Below the pieces are notes generated by a model, which saw nothing but the letters and a program-made list of their open reading frames with translations, did no database searches and was not told the origin of the DNA. This document shows positions 27,472 through 36,087 of a stretch of DNA of 64,000 bases, piece by piece (the first letter of the stretch is position 1; each line of letters begins with the position of its first letter). The stretch covers positions 1 through 64,000 of the forward strand of contig JAGWTW010000004.1 of NCBI GenBank assembly GCA_028868735.1, written 5' to 3'. A program made the translations under genes and the position numbers. This DNA is from Hyphomicrobiales bacterium (lineage in GTDB: Bacteria > Pseudomonadota > Alphaproteobacteria > Rhizobiales > Beijerinckiaceae).

Positions 27472-30312
27472 ATGTTCGACGAACCGCAGATAGACCTTTC
27501 CCCCTCCGTCGCCGACGAGGTCAAGTTCACGACCTGCTACATGTGCGCGTGCCGGTGCGGCATCAAGGTGCACGTGAAGGACGGGCAGATCCGCTATATC
27601 GAAGGCAACAGAAACCATCCGGTCAACAAGGGCGTGCTGTGCGGCAAGGGCTCGTCCGGAATCATGCAGCATTATTCGCCCGCGCGGCTGCGCAAGCCGC
27701 TGAAGCGCGTTGGCGAACGCGGCGCGGGCGAATTCGTCGAGATCGAATGGGACGAGGCGCTCGCGCTCGCGGCCGATTGGCTCGGCAATATCCGCAAGAC
27801 GGACCCGAAGAAACTCGCATTCTTCACCGGGCGCGACCAGAGTCAGTCGCTGACGGGCTGGTGGGCGATGCAGTTCGGCACGCCGAACTTCGCCGCGCAC
27901 GGCGGCTTCTGCTCGGTCAACATGGCCGCCGCCGGTCTCTACACGATCGGCGGCTCGTTCTGGGAATTCGGCGAGCCGGATTGGGACCGCGCGAAATATT
28001 TCATGATGTTCGGCGTCGCCGAGGACCACGATTCCAATCCGATCAAGACGGGTCTCGGAAAACTGAAGGCGCGCGGCGCAAAATTCGTCTCCGTCAATCC
28101 GATCCGCACCGGCTATTCCGCGATCGCGGACGAATGGATCGGCATCAGGCCCGGCACGGACGGATTGTTCGTGCTTGCGCTCGTGCACGAACTCCTCCAC
28201 GCCGACAAGATCGATCTCGACTATCTCGTGCGCTACACGAACGCGCACTGGCTCGTCATCCGCGACGACGGCGCGGCCGATCACGGGCTTTTCGCGCGCG
28301 ATGGAGACGGCGATCATCTGTGCTGGGACGCGTCGCAGAATGCGCTCGTCAAGGCGAAGAAAGCCGATGTGACGCCGTCCGTCGTCGGCGAATTCAAACT
28401 CCCCGACGGACGCCTCGCCGTTCCTGCCTTCCAGCTCATCGCCGAACGTTACATGGATGCGCGCTACAGTCCGGACGCCGTCGCCGACCAGTGCGGCCTG
28501 CCGGCCGACCAGATCCGACGCATCGCCGCCGAACTCGCCGAAGTCGCGTTCGAGCAGCAGATCGAGCTCGATGTGGAATGGACGGATTGGGCGGGACGCA
28601 AGCACGACAAGATCGTCGGCCGCCCCGTCGCCATGCACGCCATGCGCGGAATTTCCGCGCATTCGAACGGCTTTCACACCTGCCGCGCGATCCATCTGCT
28701 GCAGACCTTGCTCGGCGCGGTCGAATGTCCGGGCGGCTTCCGGTTCAAGCCGCCGTTCCCGAAACCGATCCCGCCCGGGCCGAAACCGTCGGGCAGGGGG
28801 GCTGCGCCGATGAAGCCGCTCGCCGGCATGCCGCTCGGGTTCACGAGCGGGCCGGAAGACCTTCTGCTCGAGGCGGACGGGTCTCCCGTTCGCATCGACA
28901 AGGCCTATTCGTGGGATGCGCCGATCGCCGCGCACGGGCTGATGCACATGGTGATCTCGAACGCCTGGAAAGGCGATCCCTACAAGATCGATACGCTGTT
29001 CATGTACATGGCGAACATGTCGTGGAACAGCACGATGAACACCAAGGGCGTGATGGAGATGCTGACGGACAAGGATCCGTCGACGGGTCAGTACAGGATT
29101 CCGCGCATCATCTATTCCGACGCCTTCGCTTCCGAGATGGTGTCCTATGCAGATCTCGTCCTGCCGGACACGACCTATCTCGAGCGCTGGGATTGCATAT
29201 CGCTGCTCGATCGCCCGATCTGTGAAGCGGACGGACCGGCGGACGCGATCCGGCAACCGATCGTGCAGCCGGACCGCGACGTGCGGCCGTTTCAGTCGGT
29301 CCTCCTCGATCTCGGCGCGCGCCTCAAACTGCCGGGCATGACGAACGAGGACGGCTCTGCGAAATATCCCGGCGGCTATCCCGATTACATCGTCAATCAC
29401 GAGCGCGCGCCGGGCATCGGTCCGCTCGCGGGTTGGCGCGGCCCGAAAGGCGACGAGCACGGCCGCGGCGCGCCCAACAAAAACCAGCTCGAAGCCTATG
29501 TCGATCACGAGTGCTTCTGGCACCACGATCTGCCGGACGACCAGAAGTTCTACAAGTTCGCCAATCTCGCCTATCTGAAGTTCGCCTGTCACATGGGTTT
29601 TCTCGGCGCGAGCGACCAGATCGTGCTGCAGCTCTATTCGGAGCCGCTCCAGAAGTTCCGGCTCGCGGCGGAGGGCCATGGCCCGAATCAGCCGCCCGAC
29701 AACATGCGCGCGCGCGTGAAAGCGACCTTCGATCCGCTGCCGATCTGGTACGAGCCGCTCGAAGAATCGATGGTCGACAAGGCGCAATATCCGCTGCATG
29801 CGCTGACGCAGCGGCCGATGATCATGTATCATTCCTGGGGATCGCAGAACGTCTGGCTGCGGCAGATACTCGGGCGCAACAAGCTGTATGTCTCGACGGC
29901 GAAAGCGCGCGAACTCGGTCTCGTCGATGGCGACTGGGCGCGCGTGACGAGCCACAATGGTTCGATCAAGGTTCAGATCAAGACGATGGAGGGCGTCAAT
30001 CCCGACACCGTCTGGACGTGGAACGCGATCGGCAAGCGCGCGGGATCGTGGACGCTTGCGCCCGATGCGCCGGAAGCCAGGAAGGGCTTTCTGCTCAATC
30101 ATCTCATCAGCGAGCTCCTGCCGACGAAGGATGGCGCGCGCGTGTCGAATTCCGACCCGGTCACCGGCCAGGCCGCATGGTTCGATCTGCGCGTGCGTGT
30201 GGAAAAATGCGAGCCGGGCGCGGAAGTCAGCGAGCCGCAATTCGAGCCTCTGAAGCGGCCGCCCGGCGTCGCTGCGCCGCCATCGATCAATCGCTACGGC
30301 GCGAAAGCCTGA
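27472..30312 (+). CDS. soeA: Sulfite dehydrogenase (quinone), molybdopterin subunit SoeA
   Basis: The product is 946 aa from ATG 27472. There is no Tat signal, so it is cytoplasmic. The N-terminal 4Fe-4S motif is C22-x2-C25-x3-C29-x27-C57. The molybdenum ligand is probably Cys147 in HGGFCSVN. Molybdopterin-guanine-dinucleotide binding regions run through to the C-terminal domain (ALTQRPMIMYHSWGSQN). With SoeB and a DmsC-like SoeC next to it in the order A-B-C, it matches the SoeABC sulfite-oxidising complex of Allochromatium and many alphaproteobacteria, which feeds electrons from sulfite into the quinone pool. Other complex-iron-sulfur molybdoenzymes are the alternative. Confidence 0.85.
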   Translation: MFDEPQIDLSPSVADEVKFTTCYMCACRCGIKVHVKDGQIRYIEGNRNHPVNKGVLCGKGSSGIMQHYSPARLRKPLKRVGERGAGEFVEIEWDEALALAADWLGNIRKTDPKKLAFFTGRDQSQSLTGWWAMQFGTPNFAAHGGFCSVNMAAAGLYTIGGSFWEFGEPDWDRAKYFMMFGVAEDHDSNPIKTGLGKLKARGAKFVSVNPIRTGYSAIADEWIGIRPGTDGLFVLALVHELLHADKIDLDYLVRYTNAHWLVIRDDGAADHGLFARDGDGDHLCWDASQNALVKAKKADVTPSVVGEFKLPDGRLAVPAFQLIAERYMDARYSPDAVADQCGLPADQIRRIAAELAEVAFEQQIELDVEWTDWAGRKHDKIVGRPVAMHAMRGISAHSNGFHTCRAIHLLQTLLGAVECPGGFRFKPPFPKPIPPGPKPSGRGAAPMKPLAGMPLGFTSGPEDLLLEADGSPVRIDKAYSWDAPIAAHGLMHMVISNAWKGDPYKIDTLFMYMANMSWNSTMNTKGVMEMLTDKDPSTGQYRIPRIIYSDAFASEMVSYADLVLPDTTYLERWDCISLLDRPICEADGPADAIRQPIVQPDRDVRPFQSVLLDLGARLKLPGMTNEDGSAKYPGGYPDYIVNHERAPGIGPLAGWRGPKGDEHGRGAPNKNQLEAYVDHECFWHHDLPDDQKFYKFANLAYLKFACHMGFLGASDQIVLQLYSEPLQKFRLAAEGHGPNQPPDNMRARVKATFDPLPIWYEPLEESMVDKAQYPLHALTQRPMIMYHSWGSQNVWLRQILGRNKLYVSTAKARELGLVDGDWARVTSHNGSIKVQIKTMEGVNPDTVWTWNAIGKRAGSWTLAPDAPEARKGFLLNHLISELLPTKDGARVSNSDPVTGQAAWFDLRVRVEKCEPGAEVSEPQFEPLKRPPGVAAPPSINRYGAKA

Positions 30313-30331
30313 GCGGACGGAGGCAAGACCA

Positions 30332-31072
30332 ATGACATCGCTCCCCGCCGCGCCGGGCGAAAAGCGCCTCGGCCTCGTGATCGACCTCGACACCTGCGTC
30401 GGCTGCCACGCCTGTGCGACCAATTGCAAGGAATGGAATACGTCCGGCCATTCGGCGCCGCTCACCGACATCAACGCCTATCAGGCCGAGCAGCGCGGCG
30501 TCTGGTTCAACCGCGTCTTCACCTACGAGGCCGGCGGGCAGGGCGGCGAAGCGCGCACCGTGCATTTTCCCAAGAACTGCCTGCATTGCGAGAAGCCGGA
30601 CTGCGTGACGGTCTGTCCGACGGGCGCCTCCTACAAGCGCGCGGAAGACGGAATCGTCCTCATCAATCACGACCTCTGCATCGGCTGCAAACTCTGTTCG
30701 TGGGCCTGCCCGTACGGCGCGCGCGAATTCGACGAGGACGAGGGCGTGATGAAGAAATGCACGCTCTGCATCGACAAGATCTACAACGAGAACCTGCCGG
30801 AAACGGATCGCACGCCCGCGTGCGTCGCGACCTGCCCGTCGAAGGCCCGCCATTTCGGCGACTTCGCCGATCCGCAATCCAATGTCTCGCAGCTGACGCG
30901 CGAACGCGGCGGCTTCGATCTCATGCCGGAGACAGGCTACCGGCCGACGAGCAAATATCTGCCGCCGCGCCCGGGCAAGCGCGCAGGCGCGGCGCGTCTC
31001 GCGCCGGTCGAACAGAGCATGGGCGGCGGCGGGAAATTCCTGCGCTGGGTCGACCGCGTTCTGTCGCGCTGA
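30332..31072 (+). CDS. soeB: Sulfite dehydrogenase iron-sulfur subunit SoeB
   Basis: The product is 246 aa from ATG 30332, 19 bp after soeA. It is a DmsB/NrfC-like ferredoxin subunit with four cysteine groups: CVGCHACATNC (about residues 23-33), CLHCEKPDCVTVCP, CIGCKLCSWACP, and the pair KKCTLC plus CVATCP. These are expected to bind a chain of FeS clusters that carries electrons from SoeA to the membrane subunit. There is no signal sequence, which agrees with the cytoplasmic orientation of SoeABC. Confidence 0.88.
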   Translation: MTSLPAAPGEKRLGLVIDLDTCVGCHACATNCKEWNTSGHSAPLTDINAYQAEQRGVWFNRVFTYEAGGQGGEARTVHFPKNCLHCEKPDCVTVCPTGASYKRAEDGIVLINHDLCIGCKLCSWACPYGAREFDEDEGVMKKCTLCIDKIYNENLPETDRTPACVATCPSKARHFGDFADPQSNVSQLTRERGGFDLMPETGYRPTSKYLPPRPGKRAGAARLAPVEQSMGGGGKFLRWVDRVLSR

Positions 31073-31081
31073 GGCAAGACC

Positions 31082-32026
31082 ATGCATCCCGCCTATTCCG
31101 TCATCTTCTTCACCACCGCGTCCGGCGCGGGCTACGGCCTGCTTGCGCTGCTCGCCGTATTCGGCGCGGCCGGCGTCCTTGCGCCGCACACCGGCTTCGG
31201 CGTCGTCGCGATCGGATGCGCGATGGCGCTCATCGGCGCCGGTCTCGCCGCCTCGACGTTCCACCTCGGCCGACCGGAGCGCGCGCTCAATGCGTTTTCG
31301 CAATGGCGTTCGTCATGGCTCGCGCGCGAGGGCGTAGCCGCCGTCGTCGCCTTCGCGCCCGCGCTCGTCTTCGCCGCCGGCTGGATATGCTTAAACGACG
31401 TCAGCGGCGTGTTCGCGTGGGCGGCCGCCGCGACCGCGTTCATGACGCTGGCTACCGTCTATTGCACCGGCATGATCTACGCGAGCCTGCGGCCGATCCG
31501 GCAATGGCACAATGCGCTGACGATGCCGACCTATGTCACCCTCGGCCTGATGACCGGCGCGCTGCTGCTCGCGCCGCTGTCGGCCGCCTTCGGGCTCTAC
31601 CGGCCGACCTTCGCCATTCTCGCGCTCGTGCTCGTTGTCGCCGGCTGGCTGATGAAGCGCGCGTACTGGCGCCATATCGACGCGACGCCGTCGGCGAGTT
31701 CGCTCGGCACGGCGACCGGCCTCTCGGCGTTCGGCGCGGTGCGGATGCTGGAGGCGCCGCACACGGAAGAAAATTTCATCATGCGCGAGATGGGCTTTCA
31801 GGTCGCGCGCAAGCACGCGCGGAAGCTGCGGCTTCTGGCGACGCTCTGCCTGTTCGTCGCGCCGTTCGTCCTGATGGCGCTGATCCTCGCGCTCGGGGCG
31901 GCCGCCGCCCTTCCGTTCGGCGTGCTCGCCGTCGTCCTCGCAGCGGTGGGCGTGGCGACCGAACGCTGGCTGTTCTTCGCCGAGGCGACGCATCTGTCGA
32001 TGATCTATTACGGCAGGGCGGTCTGA
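31082..32026 (+). CDS. soeC: Sulfite dehydrogenase membrane anchor SoeC (DmsC family)
   Basis: The product is 314 aa from ATG 31082, 9 bp after soeB. It is a hydrophobic protein with about eight membrane spans. It begins HPAYSVIFFTTASGAGYG, the typical SoeC/DmsC start, and includes STFHLGRPERALNAF. It anchors the complex and hands electrons to quinone. It ends the soeABC operon; 92 bp separate it from the LysR-type regulator. Sulfite sources could be sulfonate degradation or sulfur-containing methylated substrates, neither of which is visible here. Confidence 0.86.
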   Translation: MHPAYSVIFFTTASGAGYGLLALLAVFGAAGVLAPHTGFGVVAIGCAMALIGAGLAASTFHLGRPERALNAFSQWRSSWLAREGVAAVVAFAPALVFAAGWICLNDVSGVFAWAAAATAFMTLATVYCTGMIYASLRPIRQWHNALTMPTYVTLGLMTGALLLAPLSAAFGLYRPTFAILALVLVVAGWLMKRAYWRHIDATPSASSLGTATGLSAFGAVRMLEAPHTEENFIMREMGFQVARKHARKLRLLATLCLFVAPFVLMALILALGAAAALPFGVLAVVLAAVGVATERWLFFAEATHLSMIYYGRAV

Positions 32027-32078
32027 AGGCCGGGCGCCAGCCGCTTGCCGCTCCGTTTTCGGGGCTGTATTCCTCGTT

Positions 32079-32097
32079 CTGTGAGAAAAGCTCACAG
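32079..32097 (+). promoter_or_regulatory. Palindromic LysR-type operator candidate
   Basis: A perfect inverted repeat CTGTGAG-AAAAG-CTCACAG has a 7-bp arm and 5-base spacer. It contains the T-N11-A pattern typical of LysR-family binding sites. It ends 21 bp before the lysR start codon, where autoregulation is expected. An almost identical site lies at 44403-44420 and its left half recurs at 33052-33062. Confidence 0.55.
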
Positions 32098-32118
32098 CCT
32101 CGGCGAAGGAGGAGCGCC

Positions 32119-33042
32119 TTGAGCGTCAAGCGGCCATCCTTGAACGCGCTGCGCGCTTTCGAGTCGACGGTCCGTCTGAGCAGCATGTCGGCCGCCGCCG
32201 ACGAGCTGCTGGTCACGCACGGCGCGATCAGCCGGCACATCAAGAGCCTTGAAGACATGTTCGGCGTGCCGCTGCTCGCGCGCGGCGCGCGCGCGGCGCA
32301 GCCGACGCCGGAGGGCGCGCGGCTCGCCATTGAATTGTCGTCGGCCTTCGGTGTGATCGCCTCGGCGATCGAACAGCTGCAGCCGGGCCCGCTGACCCTC
32401 TCCTGCTCCTCCACTGTCATGATGTACTGGCTTATTCCGCGTCTTGCCGCGTTTCACGCGCTGCATCCGCAGATCGAGGTGCGGTTCAAGATGAATTTCG
32501 ACCGCATCGATTTCGTGCGGGACGAAATCAGCGTCGCGATTCGCAACAGCATGATCGAGCCGCCGAAGGACGTCATCATCAAGGAGATGATCGACGAATG
32601 GATCGGGCCGGTCTGCGCGCCGGACTATCTGCATGCGAACAAGATCCGCGAACCGTCCGATCTCGAACGATGCGCGGTGCTTTCGACGAAGACCCGGCCG
32701 GGCGCCTGGCACGACTGGCTGAAGGCGACCGGCCGGTCGCTGAACCTGCATGCGCAGAGCTCTTACGATCACTTCTACCTGCTGATCCAGGCTGCCGCCT
32801 GCGGGCTCGGCGTCGCGATGGTCCCCAAAATGCTCGTGCTCGACGATCTGCGCTCCGGCAAGCTGGCGGCGCCGTTCGGGTTCGTTCCCGGTCCGTTCAA
32901 GCTCGTGCTTTGGGTCGCGCCGCATCTGCGCGCGCGCGCCGATACGAAGGCGCTGGTCGACTGGCTGACGGCCGAACTGCGCAAGCCCGGCCTTCAGGAC
33001 AGCGCAATCGAACTGGCGCCGCGGGCGCGCAAGGCCGGCTAG
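32119..33042 (+). CDS. LysR-family transcriptional regulator
   Basis: The product is 307 aa from TTG 32119, chosen because GAAGGAGG lies 7-14 bases upstream and the protein then begins at the usual place for the family. An N-terminal winged helix-turn-helix (PSLNALRAFESTVRLSSMSAA, LLVTHGAISRHIKSLE) is followed by a type II binding-protein effector domain (ALHPQIEVRFKM, VAMVPKML). It resembles the GcvA subgroup. It is divergent from nothing; it lies between soeABC and apnO on the same strand. Shared operator-like repeats suggest it controls the apionate-type locus, and possibly itself. Confidence 0.87.
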   Translation: MSVKRPSLNALRAFESTVRLSSMSAAADELLVTHGAISRHIKSLEDMFGVPLLARGARAAQPTPEGARLAIELSSAFGVIASAIEQLQPGPLTLSCSSTVMMYWLIPRLAAFHALHPQIEVRFKMNFDRIDFVRDEISVAIRNSMIEPPKDVIIKEMIDEWIGPVCAPDYLHANKIREPSDLERCAVLSTKTRPGAWHDWLKATGRSLNLHAQSSYDHFYLLIQAAACGLGVAMVPKMLVLDDLRSGKLAAPFGFVPGPFKLVLWVAPHLRARADTKALVDWLTAELRKPGLQDSAIELAPRARKAG

Positions 33043-33051
33043 CCCGCGCGG

Positions 33052-33062
33052 TTTTCTCACAG
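33052..33062 (-). promoter_or_regulatory. Half-site of the LysR operator candidate upstream of apnO
   Basis: The 11 bases CTGTGAGAAAA, read on the minus strand, are identical to the left part of the palindrome at 32079. The second arm is not conserved. It lies 10 bp after the lysR stop and 110 bp before the apnO start, a reasonable activator position. Confidence 0.4.
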
Positions 33063-33171
33063 CGCGGCGAAAAATACTCGTTTGAAGTCACCAAGGCTCG
33101 CCGGCAATATCCTGAGCAGAGAGCAGGCAAGGCGGCCGGTCGAGCCGCCATTTCCGGGTAGGAGCGCTGGG

Positions 33172-33999
33172 ATGACGACGATCGCGCTGTTCGGCGCCGG
33201 CGGCAAGATGGGCTGCCGTCTTTCCAGCAATCTCAGGAATTCCGACTTCGAGGTCCGGCATGTCGAAGTCAGCGAAGCCGGCCGCAAGCGGCTCGCCGAC
33301 GAACTCGGCGTCGCCTGCGTGGACGAGGATCTCGCGCTCGCCGGCGCGGACGTCGTCATCCTCGCCGTTCCCGACGTCGCCATCGGCAAGGTGGCGGCGA
33401 AGATTTCGCCGAAGCTGAAGGCCGGGACGATGGTCGTCGTCCTCGACGCCGCAGCGCCGTTCGCCGGCCACTTGCCCGCGCGCGACGATCTCACCTATTT
33501 CGTCACCCATCCCTGCCATCCGCCGATCTTCAACGACGAGACGGACATGGCCGCCAAGCGCGACTTTTTCGGCGGCGCGTCGGCGCGGCAGGCGATCGTC
33601 TGTTCGTTGATGCAGGGACCGGAAAGCGCCTATGGCCTCGGCGAGAAGATCGCACGCGTGATCTATGCGCCCGTCCTGCGGTCGCACCGCGTGACGGTCG
33701 AACAGATGGCGCTGCTGGAGCCCGGCCTCTCCGAGACCGTCGTCGCTTCGTTGCTCGACGTGATGCGCGAGGCCCTCGACGAAGTGATTTCGCGCGGCGT
33801 TCCCAAGGAGGCGGCGCGCGACTTTCTGCTCGGCCATCTCAACATTCTCGGAGCCGTCATCTTCAAGGAAATCGACGGCGCCTTTTCCGACGCCTGCAAC
33901 AAGGCGATCGCGTTCGGAAAGCCGGCGCTCATGCGCGACGACTGGAAACGCGTGTTCGAACCCGCGGAAATCGCGGCGAGCATCAAGCGCATCACCTGA
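33172..33999 (+). CDS. apnO: D-apionate oxidoisomerase-like protein (ApnO family)
   Basis: The product is 275 aa from ATG 33172 (GGAG ten bases upstream). The N-terminal NAD(P) fold starts TTIALFGAGGKMGCRL. Conserved family text follows: VLDAAAPFAGHLP, FVTHPCHPPIFNDET and a C-terminal helical domain (SHRVTVEQMALLEPGLSET, RDFLLGHLNILGAVIF). This is the 'phosphogluconate dehydrogenase C-terminal-like' family to which D-apionate oxidoisomerase ApnO belongs; ApnO turns D-apionate into 3-oxo-isoapionate with NAD. The DUF1537 kinase and RuBisCO-like protein in the facing operon are the next two enzymes of that pathway. Exact substrate is inferred from family plus context. Confidence 0.75.
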   Translation: MTTIALFGAGGKMGCRLSSNLRNSDFEVRHVEVSEAGRKRLADELGVACVDEDLALAGADVVILAVPDVAIGKVAAKISPKLKAGTMVVVLDAAAPFAGHLPARDDLTYFVTHPCHPPIFNDETDMAAKRDFFGGASARQAIVCSLMQGPESAYGLGEKIARVIYAPVLRSHRVTVEQMALLEPGLSETVVASLLDVMREALDEVISRGVPKEAARDFLLGHLNILGAVIFKEIDGAFSDACNKAIAFGKPALMRDDWKRVFEPAEIAASIKRIT

Positions 34000-34021
34000 T
34001 AGTCCAGAAGAGGTACGACCG

Positions 34022-34414
34022 ATGTTGAAGGCTACCGTCGCGAGTTCGCCGAAGGGCAAGATCGTGCTCGTCGATTCGATCACGAAGGTCGCGCCCGAGG
34101 ACAAGGGCGCGCATGTGCTGTCGGCGTCGCACGGAGGCGCGAGTTCCGGCGAATTCGCATTGGAGGTTCCGCTCGCCAGCGCGTTCTTCAACGACGCCGG
34201 CGTCGGCAAGGACAAGGCCGGCATTTCCGCGCTCGACATGTTGCAGGCGCGCGGCGTCGCGGCCGGGACGATCAGTCACGAGACCGGCCGCATCGGCGAC
34301 AGCCAGGACATGTGGGACAACGGCGTCATCAGCCACGCCAACGCGCTTGCGATCGCGGCCGGCCTCAAGCCTGGCCTGCGGATCAAGGATGCGCTGCTCG
34401 CGCTGGTCGGCTGA
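34022..34414 (+). CDS. Conserved protein of unknown function, 130 aa, in apionate-type operon
   Basis: I do not recognise a named family with certainty. The product is 130 aa from ATG 34022, 22 bp after apnO. There is no signal peptide or membrane span. Motif-like stretches are IVLVDSITKV, SASHGGASSGEFALEVPL, FFNDAGVGKDKAG, TISHETGRIGD and MWDNGVISHANALA. They are rich in His, Asp, Ser and Gly that could form a metal or ligand site. The compact alpha/beta look and strong internal motifs suggest an enzyme or ligand-binding protein. It lies between apnO and the transporter genes with tight spacing, so it should act in the same pathway. Confidence 0.75.
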   Translation: MLKATVASSPKGKIVLVDSITKVAPEDKGAHVLSASHGGASSGEFALEVPLASAFFNDAGVGKDKAGISALDMLQARGVAAGTISHETGRIGDSQDMWDNGVISHANALAIAAGLKPGLRIKDALLALVG

Positions 34415-34421
34415 GGGCGGA

Positions 34422-35171
34422 ATGACGCTCGAGGTTCGCGATCTCTCGATCCGTTTCGGCGGCGTCGCCGCGGTCACGAACATGTCGCTCGACGTCAATG
34501 CGCGCGAGATCGTCGGTCTGATCGGCCCGAACGGCGCGGGCAAGACGACGTTCATCAATTGCATCGCGGGCGTCGCGCAGCCGGATACCGGCGCCGCCTC
34601 GTGGAACGGCCGGGCGATACTGGGACTGAGCCCTGCCGATCTTCTGCGCCTCGGCGTCGCCCGCACTTTCCAGAGCGTCGTCTCGTTGCATGACCTCACC
34701 GTGCTCGATCTCGTAAAGCTCGGCGCCGCCGCCCACGCGCGACGCGGGCGCGGCTTCCTGAGCCAGTTCTTCGGTTCCGACAAAGCCGTCGACGAAGAAA
34801 TCTGCGAAAGTCTGCTGGCGCCGCTCAATCTCGTCGACGTCGCCAACAGCCCGATTCAGACGCTGTCCTATGGCCAGCGCAAGTCCGTCGATCTGGCGCG
34901 CGCGCTCGCCTGCGAACCGCAGCTTCTTTATCTCGACGAACCCGTCGCCGGTCTCACTTTCCAGGAAGGTCTGAACATGGGCGCGGTGATCCGCTCTGTG
35001 CGCGACCGGTTCGGCTGTTCGGTCGTCATGGTCGAACACAAGATGGATGTCGTCATGTCGACATGCGACCGTATCGTCGTCATGGCGCATGGCGCCCGCA
35101 TTTTCGAAGGCACGCCCGCCGAGACGCAGAAGGACGCCGAAGTGCGCCGCGTTTATCTGGGAGACGCCTGA
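34422..35171 (+). CDS. Branched-chain-type ABC transporter ATP-binding protein (LivG-like)
   Basis: The product is 249 aa from ATG 34422, 7 bp after the preceding stop. It has Walker A GPNGAGKTT, signature QTLSYGQRKSVDLARAL with the LSYGQ variant common in LivG, Walker B LLYLDEPVAGL and the long insert after GLxRTFQ (here GVARTFQSVV). It is one of two ATPases of the five-gene HAAT-family importer encoded here (34422-39021). The operon context with sugar-acid catabolic genes points to uptake of an acid sugar and not branched-chain amino acids. Confidence 0.88.
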   Translation: MTLEVRDLSIRFGGVAAVTNMSLDVNAREIVGLIGPNGAGKTTFINCIAGVAQPDTGAASWNGRAILGLSPADLLRLGVARTFQSVVSLHDLTVLDLVKLGAAAHARRGRGFLSQFFGSDKAVDEEICESLLAPLNLVDVANSPIQTLSYGQRKSVDLARALACEPQLLYLDEPVAGLTFQEGLNMGAVIRSVRDRFGCSVVMVEHKMDVVMSTCDRIVVMAHGARIFEGTPAETQKDAEVRRVYLGDA

Positions 35172-36085
35172 TGCTCGGATTGCAGCTCGCCATAGCCGGC
35201 GTCGCCACCGGAAGCGTCTACGCCCTGATCGCGCTGGGAATCGTGCTCATCTACAAATGTTCCGGCGTCGTGAACTTTGCGCAGGGCGCCTACGCGATGC
35301 TCGGGGCCTATATTTCCTATTTCATGCTGCGGCTGCATTTGCCCGCGGTCGTCGCCGTGCTCGCCGCCATGGCGATCATGGCTGTGATCGGCGCGGCCAC
35401 GGAACGATTGATCCTCAGGCGCATGCTGAAAGCGCAGATCGTATCGGTCATGATGGTGACGCTCGGATTGCTCATCTTTTTCCGGGCGCTGTGCCTTGCG
35501 GTCTGGGGGCCGGACCAGATCGCCTTCCCGCAGATTTTTCCGGCGGGTTCGATCGATTTCGCCGGCGTCTACATCACTTACAATTATGTTGCGGCTTTCG
35601 CCCTCGCGACGACGCTCAGCGTCGCATTCCTGTGTTTCTATCAGTTCACGGCGATCGGACTGATGCAGCGCTGCACGGCTGACAATACGCGCGCGGCGCT
35701 TGCGATCGGCATCCATGTCAGCAATCAGATCTCGATCGCCTGGGCGGCGTCTGCCGCGCTCGCCGGGCTCGGCGGCGCGCTGCTCGCTACGCTCGGCGGA
35801 TTGAGCCTCACTATTTCCGACATCGGCCTCGTCGCCTTTCCGGTCATCGTCGTCGGCGGCCTCGACAGCCTCGTCGGCGCGCTGATCGCGGGCTTCCTGC
35901 TCGGCGTGCTCGAGGCCTTCACCGAGGGCATGCTGACGCCCGCGCTCGAGACTGTTCTGCGGAAATTCACGTCGATCGATTCCGTCGGCGCGCTTCAGCA
36001 GGTCATCCCCTATGCGCTTCTCGTCCTGATGCTGCTCCTGCGTCCCCAGGGCATTTTCGGACGCCGCGGCGTGGAGCGCGTCTGA
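35171..36085 (+). CDS. Branched-chain-type ABC transporter permease (LivH-like)
   Basis: The product is 304 aa from ATG 35171, sharing one base with the preceding stop (TGATG). It is a polytopic membrane protein starting LQLAIAGVATGSVYALIALG and has the LivH signature GVVNFAQGAYAMLGAYISY. About eight hydrophobic spans end at RPQGIFGRRGVERV. It should form the heterodimeric channel with the LivM-like protein that follows two bases later. Confidence 0.89.
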   Translation: MLGLQLAIAGVATGSVYALIALGIVLIYKCSGVVNFAQGAYAMLGAYISYFMLRLHLPAVVAVLAAMAIMAVIGAATERLILRRMLKAQIVSVMMVTLGLLIFFRALCLAVWGPDQIAFPQIFPAGSIDFAGVYITYNYVAAFALATTLSVAFLCFYQFTAIGLMQRCTADNTRAALAIGIHVSNQISIAWAASAALAGLGGALLATLGGLSLTISDIGLVAFPVIVVGGLDSLVGALIAGFLLGVLEAFTEGMLTPALETVLRKFTSIDSVGALQQVIPYALLVLMLLLRPQGIFGRRGVERV

Positions 36086-36087
36086 GC

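Noticed and set aside
27412-30474. A 1020-codon open frame on the minus strand
   Set aside because: It lies opposite soeA, whose domains and cluster cysteines are clear. The antisense product is Arg/Asp-rich with no recognisable domain.
27472-32026. Formate dehydrogenase or DMSO/polysulfide reductase
   Set aside because: There is no Tat signal, the membrane anchor begins like SoeC, and the A-B-C order and sizes fit SoeABC best. It is kept as a family-level alternative only.
30424-32118. A very long plus-strand frame leading into the LysR gene
   Set aside because: The upstream part overlaps soeB and soeC in another frame and gives Arg-rich nonsense. The TTG at 32119 with its ribosome site is the real start.
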